A DNA stretch of 64,000 bases from Tolypocladium sp. Sup5 PDA-1 (GCA_000750105.3 JPHH03000045.1:1-64000); one strand, 5' to 3'; counted from the first letter of the stretch, positions 1 through 11,791 are shown. Made by a program: numbers and translations. The notes: a model not told the origin generated them from the letters alone.

Positions 1-633
1 CCACATCCCCCCCCCCTTTTTTTTTTTGGCCTTCTGAAGATTTCTTTTTGCATGGGGATGTGGTGAGGCGAGGTGGTGGTGAATGAGGGGCAGGGGCCGT
101 TTGGGGTGTCCTTGGGGTGGATTGACAAACTCGGTAAGGGCCAGAATATTGGTCTGTCTGTTGCCCCCAGTTGCTGCCGTTACTTTGGACGTTGCGTCGG
201 AGATTGGAAACGGTTCTTTTTTGCGTATCGATGTGTGCGGCGATATGGACTCGGATTTCGTGGCAACGACACGACCCGCCAGTTGGACGGGCCGCGCTGA
301 AACATGAGGTGACCGACCCGGGGCGTCGGGACGGGAGCTTGGGGAGGCACTGGATGATCGCACCTGACGCCTTAGACATCACTCACACCGTTGGTGTTTC
401 CGCCATGGCCCCCCATTATGTTACGTGAGAACGTGACAAGTACAGACCTCATCACACAAGGCGTGGATGACACGAACACAAGGCAATGGACGGGTTTCTT
501 GGAAAACCAATGGATGCCGAGTCTGTGTTGAAACGCTGGAATCGTTGTTCTCAGCACCTAAGGAAGGCATGGAGACCGCCGGAGGCTATCGAGTAATGCG
601 ATCGATGATTATATCTGGTATCTGGGTATATTA
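1..633. other. Left-edge intergenic DNA
   Basis: Begins with a C-run followed by a T-run and has no reading frame with recognisable protein content. The short frames present look like chance. It may hold 3' sequence of a gene lying to the left; nothing further can be supported. Confidence 0.5.
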
Positions 634-1734
634 CTAGTGATAACACCTCCCGTACTTTGAGCTTCCGTTGGCGACGTCGATAAAGTTCTTTGCAATGATT
701 TCCTCCATCCTCGCAGAGGGATGCAATTCATCGTACCTGATTCATCGTCAGCGACAAAAGCACACTTGCAGGCGCCACCACAATTGCGAGCCTGGCTCTA
801 CTTACCACATGAAACTCGAAAGCGGCTCCGGTGAAGTGACACAGTTGGAAAGACATGAGCGATATGGGCCCGTGACATTTGCCGGTGCGTCCAGGTATTC
901 GCTCGGGTTTGCACGGACATCCATCACGAGAGAGTGTACATCGAAGATGGAGAATGTCGCTCCGCGCCATCGCGACTGGACGCGAAGGTAAAACTGCGCG
1001 CCGTAGTCGAACATAGTATTCACGCTCGTCGTATACTCGAGCATCTTATTCTGGTACTCCGTAATATTGTAGGCCGACGGATTCCGCCAGTACCGGTTGT
1101 TACCCCTGCCTCCGGCGCCAGGTGTCGCATACATGGGGGCGAATTGGAGCGGAAACTGATTCATCAGGACAAACTGTCTTCCGCCCGTGTCATATATCTG
1201 GTCGAAGAAATGCCACACGCAGTCTACGAAGGATGTGATGTTTTGCCCCTCGCGTTGCGTGTCTCCCAGGAAGCCGTCAATCCCGAGGTCGTTGGTCCCA
1301 ACCCAGAGCACATAGACCGTGTTGTCAGCTCGCCTGTCCGGGTACAAGGAGCCATAACTCAAGTCCTCCTTGTAGGTAGGTATCTCGTACTCCATGACTG
1401 AGGGGAATGGACCGTTGGTGGCAGGGAGTCTGCGGTTGATGATGTCGTTGGAACACATGGCGCCGCCCACGGCGTAGTCGTAGTATCTGGCCCCGGTGGT
1501 GTTGGCCACGAGTCGACCCCAGGCATAGCCGCCGCTAAAGGTCATGTTGTTTGGTGGCAACATGGATCCTACCGGGGGAGCCTTGCGGTGGCTGTTGAAA
1601 TAGTCCAGGCGGCCTTCATCGGTGTAGCTGTCTCCGAAGGTGACGAGGTTTCTCACCTTGCCTCTTGCCTCGTGAGTGGCACTCGCAGTCATCACCGCCA
1701 CGCCGACGGCCATGATTAACAACAGGAACATCAT
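634..1734 (-). CDS. Secreted SGNH/GDSL-family hydrolase (esterase/lipase)
   Basis: Two exons, 1734-806 and 736-634, joined across a 69-nt intron (donor gtaagt, acceptor cag) give 343 residues. The N-terminus is a signal peptide (hydrophobic run in residues 2-20, cleavage probably near the AxA-like end), so the enzyme is likely exported. SGNH blocks are visible: FGDSYTDEG holds the nucleophile Ser, VGTNDLG is the G-x-N-D block, and exon 2 supplies YDELHPS, the Asp/His of the D-x-x-H block. Without the intron the frame stops at SSFMW, before the catalytic dyad, so the splice is required for a working enzyme. The family hydrolyses ester bonds, including acetyl esters on polysaccharides (CE16-like) and lipids; the substrate here cannot be told. 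It is a single gene without an obvious partner; the flanking DNA is gene-poor. Confidence 0.88.
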
Positions 1735-2772
1735 GTCGATTGTCTCCTTGTCGACAACAAATATGCGAAGAAATTATCTCACTTAAATGAGTGGCGTTTG
1801 CAGATGGTTCATTGAGCACGGAGCTGTTGACGCACCGCGCCCGGATCAATGGCAGAGCGATGCTATACCGGCCTAGATATAATAAACCGCCAATACATCT
1901 AGTTGCTCCCCTCAGCAAGACGTGCGTCATGGGACCTGCCCGTCCACGCCAGTTCCGATGTCACGCAGCAGCTAGGCGGCATTCGCATCCGAGGGCGTTG
2001 ATTCGCCGTCGGCGGTGTGTGTTGTCCGAGGACAGAAAGTGGTCGGAAGACAATCGGACGGGACTTCATACAAAGCCATCGCGTAACGAGGGGCAAATCT
2101 GGACATGAAGAGACTCGCAGTTTTCTCATCTAATTAAATGGAGGGAAGTTGATGTCTTTTATCCATACCAATAGGGTTATGTAAGTAGAAATAAGGACTT
2201 GAGGTATCCCAGCCTGGTACAGGAGGTTGCTGCATGTCGGGGGGTCTTCCTGCGTGTTTGATAGAGGTTTGACCCTCAAGTATGTGACAAAAGAACCCAG
2301 AGCGGGGATCGAACTACTACTTGCACAGCAAGTCAGGCGCATGACCTTTGACGTCCTCGTATCAACAAGTAACAAAGTGCATGCCAAGGTTGTTGCATTG
2401 GAGCTAGCACAGCCGAATGGCGATCTGCGGGGGAGGGGAAGCTGGGGGAGACATCGTGGACACATGGCCGGCCGGTTTACGGAACCGTTTCCGTCGTACA
2501 TTCATCGTAAAGTCTGGGTATGAAATCAAATCATGTGTCTCGGGGAAACGATGGCGAGGCGGACCGCCCCGGAGGTCCCCGCCTGTTAACCAAAACGCCT
2601 GTCCATGCCACTCTCACCCGATTCTTCCAAGGAACCCCCAGCTTGAGTAACCCGGGCTCGTGCCGACTGGGCATCGTGCTCAAATGGGAATGTCTTCTTG
2701 GCCGTGTGGCCTCCTATACTGTGCCTTTTCATGGTGGCATTGGAGCGCAGATTCTATGGATGGCGATTCCCG
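1735..2772. other. Intergenic DNA with a decayed tRNA-like patch
   Basis: Lies between the 5' end of the SGNH hydrolase and the 3' end of the membrane-protein gene. Around 2290-2420 on the minus strand there is a B-box-like TTCGATCC, an anticodon-arm-like hairpin and a following T-run, but the arms do not pair as a real tRNA. Nothing else was recognised. Confidence 0.4.
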
Positions 2773-3794
2773 TTAGTGGACACTCCCGAGGGGACAGCAG
2801 CTGTGTATGTCAAGGCAGATCGACTCACCGTCCCCTTCCTCCACCGCATTCTCCTCTGCATGGAGTAAAAGGAGGTACTTTGCAGCCGAGTAGAAGACAC
2901 TCAGAAATTGCCCCAGGGCGATGAAGAAGGGCATGAACTGGCCGGGGCTGTTCAGGGAGTGAACGCCAGCGATGTTGTTCCATTTCAGCGAGACCTCCAC
3001 GTAGACAATGGCGCCAATATTGACCACAAGATCAACGGTGCCGACGCCGATACTGCGCTCATCGTCTTCGTCGTCGGGAGCTGCTGTGTATCCATCGCGC
3101 TGTCTCTGGATGCACCTGACTATGGCCACCACGCAGTAATAGATGATGGCTGGTAGCTGTTATTAGTGTTGACGCGTGCGTCGAGTCCCAGCTGCAGCCC
3201 CCCAGTAGTCCTGCATGCTAGGGTCTAGGGACACTCACATCCGCAGTATACAAATACGGCCACCGCCGCGCCTATTGCGGCGAAAACCGAGCCGGCCTTG
3301 TTGAGTGAGCGGAACCAATTCCAGATGCTGACCTGGGCGAAGAAGAAGGCCTTGTCGTCGGGGCAAGATCGTGGCAGCAGGTCCATTCCATGCCACCAGA
3401 ACCAGACAAACAGGACGGTGAGGCCAACCAGCTCGACCATCCAGATCAGCATTGTCGTCTTGTTCCGGGGCGACACTCTGCAAACTCCCACCTGGATGAG
3501 GAGGAGCGTCAGGACGGGGAACACCTCAACGGGCTCAATGGGCGTTTGGTGCTCGAAGCCCTGGATGGTGGCGTTGAGGAGTCTGACGAGGACGATGGAG
3601 GTGGAGAGGACGAAGACGATGGTTCCTTGGCCGATGTGGTCCTCGACCTGGAAGTACGCCGTCAGGAGGCCCGACAGCTGGACCGTCAGCATCTGGATGT
3701 AGATGCCAATCCGGATGCCCAGGCCATAGAGATCGGAATTGCCCGCAACAGGGCAACCGAGACCCAGCTCTGCGGCAGCAGTCTCGTTGAACAT
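2773..3794 (-). CDS. Multi-pass membrane protein, copy A of a divergent paralogous pair
   Basis: Exons 3794-3239 and 3149-2773 (89-nt intron, donor gtgagt) give 310 residues. The N-terminal block GNSDLYGLGIRIGIY is the hallmark, followed by about seven hydrophobic segments; the WFRSLNKAGS motif precedes the segment interrupted by the intron. The C-terminus is acidic and soluble. No enzymatic motif is visible. The neighbour at 4871-5686 aligns over its whole length: GNPDLFGLGVRIGVY, WFRSLGKAAS, and a shared VE...N-[ND]-I-x-GV patch before the last membrane segment. The two are therefore paralogs reading away from each other. Proteins with this GN-x-DL-[YF]-GLG signature recur as hypothetical membrane proteins in Pezizomycotina; I know of no assigned function. 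The frame has no better upstream ATG. Confidence 0.82.
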
Positions 3795-4870
3795 GACGCC
3801 GGCGTCTCGACGTTATCGCCGCAGACTGAGCAGTTGAGATTGGCGGGGTCTTGGTTGCAATTGAGGAGCCAGGTCCGCCGTCCGCCGTCCGCCGTCCGTT
3901 GCTGCTGCACGGAGACAAAACGCTGGACCCGGGGGGTATTATTTGGCAAGTTGAGAGCAGCAGTACGGAGTAGAAAGGGCAGAATCGGCAGCAGCAACGC
4001 ACTGAAACCGATCCTGCCTGCGCATGTCTTAAGAACAACCGTGGTGCGACTGCACGAAAACGAGCATAACGTGAGGCTAAGGTAATGAAGAACCAGGGCT
4101 TCGGACCACGCCCCGCGGTTATACAGTAATACCACGCAGCCGTCGACCCGGGAGGCCGCAGCCTGTCTCATGTGCCGGCTGAGGCTGATTTTGGCTCTTG
4201 GCACCGATCCGCGGTGGCTGTGGCGGTCCTGCCCGTCCTGGTCGACCGCGAAGATCCGCGTCTCAAGCGGCGCCATGTCGACGTCCATTGGCCGGGGCGG
4301 GCGTTGGGCTGAGAAACTATCTATGCGGCTCAGATCGATGGCCACTGGGATGTGGAGGCTGTCACTCAAGAAGCAGGGTTCGGACCGCCTTGGGAACAGA
4401 TGCGCAGTAGCTCAGTAGACAGGTCACCGGATGAGGCGGGCATTGGGGTGCGGCGATGGCTTGGTGGTGCATGGGCCCACGGAGGCTGAGGCTATTCGGC
4501 GCTGCTGCAGGTGCTGCAGCGAAGGAGTACAAGTTAACCATCGTCGCACGCGCCACTCGATCGTCACTTGCCTCGGACACGAGGCAGCAGGCAGCCGGCC
4601 AAGGCGAAACGGCGAGGCGACTTGCGTCTGCCTTATCAAGTTATTACCGGGCACGAGTCCGACGAGACTCTCGCCTCTCCGTTCCTCCTCCCTCCGTTCC
4701 TCCATCCATTGCGCCTGCTCCGCCAAGTCCGCCCGGTCCAACGGCAGCGGGCCTACCCGCAACCTTATTGAGTGCCCACAGCAACCGTTGATCGCTCACC
4801 TGCAACGCTTTTCGGCCATTTCGTCTCCGTTTCCACGACGCTCAACTCCTTTTCATCGCCCGTCGCTGCC
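3795..4870. promoter_or_regulatory. Shared intergenic region between divergent paralogs
   Basis: This 1.08-kb segment contains the 5' ends of both membrane-protein genes and so probably both promoters. It is GC-rich, with a short tandem repeat of gtccgcc (three units, about 3873-3898) near copy A and a pyrimidine-rich stretch just before copy B. Long open frames run through it on both strands, but they lack recognisable protein and start at non-ATG codons. Confidence 0.5.
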
Positions 4871-5686
4871 ATGTCTGCGGCCGAGTGCTCCTTTGTGGGC
4901 AACCCCGATCTCTTCGGGCTCGGGGTGCGCATCGGTGTGTACGGGCAATGGATCGCGACACTGCTCGTCACCGTCTTCGATCCCGCAAACGAGAGCCCCT
5001 TTCGGCTGCTCAACCTCATCGTGCAAATATCCATCTTCCTCGGCCTCTGCACCGAGTCCGGCGAGAGGCACAATGCAGTTGCCTCAGTCATCACCCAGCT
5101 CCTGCTATGTGGGTCCTTGTCCAGCGTCACCGGCGATGGCATCAGCCACTTTGGTCACATGTCAGGCATCCTCCGACTCATTTTCTACATAGCCCTTTCG
5201 GCGTTTGGGGCTTGGTTTTGGTTTTATGGAATCGACGTCATGAAAAGCGAGTGCGGAGGGAGGGATGTTGTGTTTTTTGGCCCCTCGACGATTAATGGCT
5301 GGTTCCGCTCGCTTGGAAAGGCCGCCTCCGTTGCCGGCCTTGTTGCCTGCGTTGCTCTCGCAGCCTTCAGCGTCTTTAAGATGATTCGTCGCTTCAAGGA
5401 TGGTCTTAGGAAAGGCTTCGCCCGTCCTTCGGGACAGCGACCGCAGGTGGAGATATCGCTAATGCTGGCTTCGATGGGTTTGATTGGGCTTTCCATAGCC
5501 ACCGTGGAATATCTCATTCGTGAGAACGACATTCAGGGTGTTGGCGCACAAGATATTGGGAGTGTCGCCCAGCTGATTCCTCTTCTTGCGGGAGTCTTGG
5601 CTTGTTTCTTGGCACTCTGGAAAGTAGTGGCTCACAGGTTGTTCCTTAGAAAAAGATGTTGGCTGCTGTTTGGGTGGCATCTGTAA
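4871..5686 (+). CDS. Multi-pass membrane protein, copy B of a divergent paralogous pair
   Basis: Single exon of 271 residues starting MSAAECSFVGNPDLFG. The frame is open upstream to 4772, but only non-ATG starts are found there and the alignment to copy A begins at this ATG. Signature GNPDLFGLGVRIGVY, then about seven hydrophobic segments; WFWFYGIDVMKSECGG and WFRSLGKAAS match the equivalent parts of copy A, and IRENDIQGV matches its NNIAGV patch. Copy A carries an intron after its fifth hydrophobic segment while this copy has none, so the pair is not a very recent exact duplication. Membrane location is predicted from hydrophobicity. The function is unknown; a role in sensing or transport would be speculation. 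Confidence 0.85.
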   Translation: MSAAECSFVGNPDLFGLGVRIGVYGQWIATLLVTVFDPANESPFRLLNLIVQISIFLGLCTESGERHNAVASVITQLLLCGSLSSVTGDGISHFGHMSGILRLIFYIALSAFGAWFWFYGIDVMKSECGGRDVVFFGPSTINGWFRSLGKAASVAGLVACVALAAFSVFKMIRRFKDGLRKGFARPSGQRPQVEISLMLASMGLIGLSIATVEYLIRENDIQGVGAQDIGSVAQLIPLLAGVLACFLALWKVVAHRLFLRKRCWLLFGWHL

Positions 5687-8600
5687 GGATATCTTGTATT
5701 TGTTTCTTTTTGACATGTGCAATTTAGAGTCTTGTTCCCCGAGCCCCTGGCAGTGAGCCATAGCATATGTGCTACCACTAATATTCAGGCGGCTTATTCG
5801 TAAAATATCCCCAGACGAGCGGCAGCAATATCCAGCTGTCTACCGATGGACTCAATTAAGTTAAGGAAGGAAGGCGTAGTCCCCCCGTGATCACATAACT
5901 ATAACTACAGAAGGACGCGTGGCCTTACCTTTATCTCACAAAAGGCATGGCTGCAGGCATATCCTCTGAGCTCCTCTGTGTCCCCGTGAGCACCTCCCTT
6001 GTCCGCCGGAAGCAATAGTCCATCTGCTACGTCTGACCTGTCAGAACAAGATGGTAATGAGGATACCGGTAGTATCTTCCCCCGAAAATTGCGAGGCTGA
6101 AGGTAATGACTACGAGGATGAAGGTGATGGCTACGAAGACGACGTTGACGATGAATTCATGGATTCGTACACGCAGACTGAGGCATCTCCCCTACTTACT
6201 GGCTCTGCGAATGGATAGCGATCCGGCTGGACCTCGCTGATACAACTAGTAACGACAATTGCGAACGATCCCGTAGACTCGGCACCATGGTTCCGTCGAT
6301 GGAGAAAATCCTTCAGAACAGCAGCTCAACGAGTTTCTTGAGGATGGGGAATATTGTCCACCCGACTGCAGATGGACATTTCCTTTAAAAAAAACCGATA
6401 TCGACGGGCTACCGCTATCGTAAGCATAACCAAAGCTGGCTTCCCGTGAAAGCCTAAGTGCTTTTCCTATGGGGGGCCTTGGCCGACAATGGTGCTGCTG
6501 ACGATGCCGCTGCTAGTGCCGTTGCTAGGTTTGGGCTCTTAACTTCCTGCTCTAGCACCATGAACGCGTTCCCACGAATTAACTGGAAGGCATCACGAGC
6601 TGCGGAAGACACGCAACGCGGCCTACGGTTGACCCATAGTTGAGTTTCAGTTAATCCACCATCCAATAACGTCAATCTCGCTAATACGGGCACGGCAGGC
6701 AGAAGCGAAACCTAATTCCCAACCTTTAAAGAAGTGGAAGCTGCTGCTCGCTCACTTGCGTGGCCTCCCATATCACCTCCTATACATATTTGCTTAACTA
6801 TTACAGTCCAGATTGCTTCGTTCGTGTGATCAACGGGCTATCGGCCTCTATCTTGACCATGCCTTGGTTGTCGAATTCGACCTCCATTTCCGGTTGTCGT
6901 CTGGTCGGTCTGGAAGGTGGTATGGAGTCGACTAGAGAGGCTTGTGAGGTTGGACAAAGTGTGTGTGCAGTTTGTTCAAGTGCATACTTGATTCAAGGTA
7001 GTGGGTAGGGAGAGGTTGGCGTAAATGGGAGAGGGAGGGCTGGGAGCATTTAGACGATGTTGAAGAGGGAGGCAAAGAAAAAAACAAGAAGAGAGGGAAA
7101 AGAGGTAGTTAGCAAATGGTGGCCCTCTGCCTGTTCGGATAGTGGGTCACTAAGCAGTCGGCGTTGTGTCGCTCAATAGTATATCCCTTCCAGTGTAGGA
7201 AGGCTCTAATATTGTATTCGCCGTATATTTCCCCTGTTGCTTGCTGTTGCTTGCTGTTGCTGCTGTCCCCTGCTCTTGCCTGCTACTCGGCGGTACGTCG
7301 AGCTGCTTCTACCTCTACTAGCACATAAATTAAAATTAAATGGCACTATAGGTATTCCTCAAAACGCGACTTCTATGCATGTGGCTATTACTCCTGAAAG
7401 GTACAAAATTGGAGCCTTCACACATTAGGAGAGGAGCAAATCGTATGGGTGAGCTAGAGCCGTGGCTCCGTCATACCGACGCCAAAGAGCCTGCCTCGAG
7501 CTCCAGCTGGCGCAGCAGACTCTTACCGTACTCTTCTGTGAAATTTGCCTTAGGAACTTGTTTGACAACTACGCTCTGTCGCAGTTTCTTGTACTCTGTG
7601 ACCGGGTGCTTTTTCGTGGACCGTCCCCCCCCCCCCCAACTCCATCACGACACGCTTCACACCTCACCACAACGGCTCTTCCTGCACACTTCGTCACAAT
7701 CAGAAGGCCCGGCTGCTATACTATTTTACCGTACTTCTGGATTGACTCTCGAAATGAGTTCCCACCTCTTGTCCCACTGGAGGATTGGAGTGTTTTGTCT
7801 CCGCTAGACCATCGCATTCATATCATGTTATTAACTTCTCCAAAGGGTTAAGCTCCCGCAAATATTATAGACGTCACGTAGCCGCTGACCTTTGTATGCT
7901 TGTCTCAATGGGCAGATACATGCCTCCAATTGCTTAAGTTAGTCCTTGGACTCTTTCGACCGATGGTGAATAGAGGATTAAGGGGGAGATAATGAGACAA
8001 CAATGCCATGCACAGTTCCATGATTCACTGGCTCGATAAGAAGGATGATCAAGTGGCCACAAAGACGCCGAATGTGAAAATGCCAAGCGACCATGGAAGA
8101 TCTCGATGAGGCTGTGCGACAATTAAGTTAGTAGGTCAACCGACAGTGGACTGGACATTGACCAGATTCACAATTATATGGGCAACTTATGAGCAACCCC
8201 GTTAAGCATTGTATATGAGATAACTGTCTATTAACAAGCAGTTTTCTAAGAGGTCATAAGGCTCCTGAGCCTGATATAGTGTTGCTGGGTTTGAACTAGA
8301 GACAGTCTGAGTGGAAGATGGGTAGCACTATCGTTTTATGATAGTGTCAGTCAAGTGATCGATCACAAGCTTATTAATAGTCCAACCCTTGCCTACTTGT
8401 AGCGAGCTGAATGCCCACTCTCGATGCCGTCATCGGTTCTATGAACTACGCATAGCACCGTGTTAAGCTCCCAACGCCTCAGTGATCAAAGCTGGCAACG
8501 ACGGCTTTGCAGGATTGAATCGACCTCAATTGCCGAGCTCAGACTGCGGATCACAATGAGGAAAGTTCACAATAGATGGAGCTTGGGCGATCTTATATCC

Positions 8601-8952
8601 ACTGGTGAAGCACATCAGCTGCCCCTGGGGCCTAGATCGGTCCAAGTCGGCAGCCCCCTCTGACGCAACTAGGAGGCTTAGCCCGCCACTCCGTTCGGGA
8701 CCCTTCCCGTTTCACAGCGACTGGACTAACGATGACCTTACCCTGCTTTGCTGAAACCCACAAGCGGGTCGTCTCACATCGATCGCCTTATTGGGCCTGG
8801 CATATCGCGGTTCCGAGGCCCTCGTCCCCTCTTCTCGACGCGACTTATATATACCCCTCCATCTTCGTCCCCCAGAAGTGAGAACCCCTCCCTTCAAACC
8901 CAATTCAACCTTCTCTTACCATCTTACATATTACACTTACAATTCACTCACA
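5687..8952. other. 3.3-kb gene-poor stretch upstream of cipC
   Basis: No gene with consistent coding character. A short acidic frame near 6051-6220 has a repeated EGNDYED/EGDGYED unit and ends after about 55 codons; it may be a relic or chance. A TTGCTG-rich simple repeat lies near 7235-7265 and a C-run at about 7627. Around 8270-8340 there is a tRNA-like B-box match that does not fold convincingly. Confidence 0.45.
8845..8853 (+). promoter_or_regulatory. TATA-like element of cipC
   Basis: TTATATATA about 100 bp before the cipC ATG, followed by a pyrimidine-rich leader and a CACAATG start context. It fits a strongly transcribed fungal gene; the assignment rests on position and sequence only. 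Confidence 0.5.
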
Positions 8953-9389
8953 ATGGGCTGGTTCGACGGTGAGCTACACCCAGCCGGACATCTCGCTTTC
9001 CCCTTTCGTGCAGCTTGCCTAACACTGCCTTAGACGACTCCGATCAGGCTCGCGCCCACGACGAGGTTACCAACCGTCCTCACGAGGCCAAGTGGACGCA
9101 CGAGCTTCTCGGAGGTGCTGCCGCCTACGAGGCCGCCAAGGCCTACGAGGACCACGTCGCGAGAAATGGTAAGAGAACGGCTTGAGCTGGCTGTACAATC
9201 GCTAACGGCACATACACAGGCCAACCCCCTGAGCACGCCCAGGCCAAGGAGATCCTCGCCGGCGTGATCGGCGCCTTTGTCGACCGCGAGGTTGAGACCA
9301 AGGGCCTCGACTTCATCGATAGTGAGAAGGCCAAGCGCCACGCACAGGCGCAGGCTGAGGAGCAGCTCGCTGGTGAGGGACGCTGGTAG
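8953..9389 (+). CDS. cipC: CipC-like small protein (DUF3759 family)
   Basis: Three exons, 8953-8968, 9034-9168 and 9220-9389, give 106 residues starting MGWFDDDSDQARAHDEV. The start, the Asp-rich opening and the HEAKWTHELLGGAAAYEA and AKAYEDH blocks are those of the concanamycin-induced protein C family, usually about 105-120 residues, so this one is full length. It is soluble, mostly helical and rich in Ala and Glu, with no signal peptide. Family members are abundant proteins induced by antibiotics, heme or growth on solid substrate; no biochemical activity is established. All three exons join in frame with GT-AG introns of 65 and 51 nt. A TATA-like box lies about 100 bp upstream. Confidence 0.9.
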
Positions 9390-11366
9390 ATGGTCGATGC
9401 CGTCCCAGGGCAATCAGGGTGTCGGTGTCTCGCCAGAGCTCACTTGCAGCTCAAAATTGGCTCAGGTGTCTCTGCCCACCGGTGGGAAGGACGCTGTAAC
9501 ATCGAAAGCTGAAGTGGCTGGCAAGAAGCACGTAGTCGAGATCAATTGCACGTCTTCTTGAGTCCTGAGTGCTGGCTCCTGGCATCCAAGTGTCTCAAAA
9601 TACACGCAATTGCGTCACCCAGTCCCCGCAGGATCCCCATATTTGAGCCTAGGTACGCGTACTCCGTCCGTAACAGCGCTCAGGACGCGTGGTGGCTGGT
9701 GTCTGGTGCTCTGTCGAGACCGCCCGAGGAGCTGGACAGCTTCGGGGGTGGAAGCTCGACATCATGCTACTACCGTGTAAGACAAGCAGTTGGTCAATCG
9801 GGAGGCAATTGCCGACTAGCGCGTTTGAACTTGGGTCTGGTAGGCTGATCCCTAGTCCTAGGCCTGCAAGCCAACGCACCTCGTCTTGCCGTGTAGCCGA
9901 TTCCCACCTGGGGTCCCAGGGTCGTACGGACCCGTGGCGGCACTGCCACCTTTTGAGTGGATGTCAGAGAAAAGGGGCTTGAGGGACCTTGACGGCTTGG
10001 GGGAAGCCCGGAAGGCTGTGGGCTGGAATTCGATTTGACTTCCGGGTCGCTGCTATGGCGTCATGTATGTAGCACTTGATAGCATGCGAAGTCAACAACT
10101 CGATGATGCATTTGACCTGGCGACCGATATGCATAAGGGCCTTGCGTAATTAGCGACCAATGACAACCACGAGCAATACTGCGGCTAACCACGGATTTTT
10201 TTGATTTGAACAGGGTACAATTCTGATGCGTGGCTTCAACACCAAACTGCCGAATTCAGCGAGTGCGGACTGCGAGTCTAAAGCTAGCCCATGTGTTGGA
10301 TTGGCTTCTAAGCGGCCTAAACCCGCCACTTTTTAGACTTGTTAAACACTCCGCGTGTGTGTTTTATTCTCTGGGACACTCGTCATTGATGCCATCCAAG
10401 GCTTATCGTGCTATACATATTGCTCATTGAAGAAGCGGAGAACCGCATTGAAGCACACGTTCGCTAACGTGTGCTGCCCGGAAAACCCGCTCTACATTGG
10501 CGTGCAGTGTTGTGCAAGGAGTCTACTGCCATCCATATAGAGCTTCTGCCATTTAGAATGTAACGCGACTGGTACTCATGGCCTCTATATTCAGTCTGAC
10601 ATTCGCTATCGGTGGCTGTTAAGAAGCAAGTCGATCTCCTATGTATTTCCGGTAACAATCCACATATATGCGTTTGCCACGTGAAACTGCGCTTTAACCA
10701 TTTCGCTCCGGCTTCTTTCGCTAGAGTAAGACTAGAGCTTTCTTCTAGACACTATATGACCAGAAGATACAGGCGAAGAAACAGATTAGGCGATGTATAG
10801 TTGAAGCGTCAATAATCCACAGTTGTAATATCTTTCAGCGGGAGCTGGTATTAAATGGGATGGAATAATATATCAGAACGGAAATTTCACTACATAGAAG
10901 ATAGGCCGCCTTCTTATTTCGAAGTAATCTGCGTCCAGCTTCGCTGCGTGCCTTTCAAAAGATCGCTTTCTCGACGCTTCGGCCTGGTCTTGTGTAATTC
11001 GCACTCCTCAAATCAGTTGCCTTGATGCTCATGGTTGCAGCTGTCGGATAGACCGGTTGACTCGGCAGCCCCTTGGGCAGCCACATTACATTGATGACTC
11101 GGATGTCTGTATTCAGAGACGGTGGCTAGAGACATTCTTCCTTAGAAGAATGAAGCCTCGTTGGATTGATGACTCGAGGTCAATAGGGGCTGCTAGGGGC
11201 CGCTAGGGGCTACAATTGAAGTCAGACGCCACTAACACACACACACAGCCAACGCCGGATAGGGGCAACAGCTGGATAGGGGTCACGGGGACTATAGTTA
11301 AAAGGATAAAGGGAATCCCTTTTCCAGGCTCCCTGGGCAGCTGACAGAGTGACACAGATACACATA
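9390..11366. other. Intergenic stretch between cipC and the Cys-rich protein gene
   Basis: No credible gene. Contains a perfect 10-bp hairpin with a CGCT loop at 10452-10475 and a short tandem repeat of taggggcygc units near 11185-11212, followed by an (AC)n run near 11235. The hairpin and repeats have no visible partner gene. Confidence 0.45.
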
Positions 11367-11791
11367 TCAATTGATCACACATTCATTGGGATTCGGGCCT
11401 CGCTCATAGCGATAGCAGCAAATGAAACCATTCTCACCGGGGCAAACCGCCGCTTTTACGGATTCGATGTCAGCATAACGTAACCTATAGCAAGGACATC
11501 GGGGTAGTACTCACAAGGGTTTATATTCTTGCACCCGCCGCTCCAGAGACACTGCGTACCGGAGGCTTTACCAGGGCAAGGCTTGATAACACAAGCCTGT
11601 ACATTGCTGGCGTCCTTCGGGCAAGGATAGTTTCTAGGGGAGCCAGAGTATACCTTGTCGCCCCAAGTTTTGCGACAAGCAATCCTATCGAGACAGATGC
11701 AATCGTCTCCCCAGTTATTAGAGCACCGGGCGCCAAGGGCAGCCATGATGGACCTTGGGAAGAAGGGCGCGATGGCAAGAAGGACGTTCAT
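11367..11791 (-). CDS. Small secreted cysteine-rich protein (effector-like)
   Basis: Exons 11791-11515 and 11452-11367 (62-nt intron, donor gtgagt, CTGAC branch point, acceptor aag) give 120 residues. The first about 20 residues are hydrophobic and end near ALGA, consistent with a signal peptide. The mature part has 13 cysteines, including CICLD, YPCP, KPCPGKASGTQC, and in exon 2 VCPGENGFICC. The C-terminal CPG-x-(N/D)-x-F-(I/V)-CC ending matches a family of fungal small secreted proteins usually annotated as hypothetical; without the second exon this ending is lost and the frame runs into CEYYP. Size, secretion and cysteine density make it a candidate effector or antimicrobial protein, but no function is shown. 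The odd cysteine number suggests one is free or pairs between chains. Confidence 0.78.

Noticed and set aside
2290..2420. tRNA-like sequence on the minus strand with TTCGATCC and a following T-run
   Set aside because: T-arm and anticodon loop do not pair with normal lengths; at best an old tRNA or SINE relic.
8270..8340. Second tRNA-like patch with GTTCAAACCC
   Set aside because: Only a B-box and weak end pairing; no proper D arm or anticodon loop.
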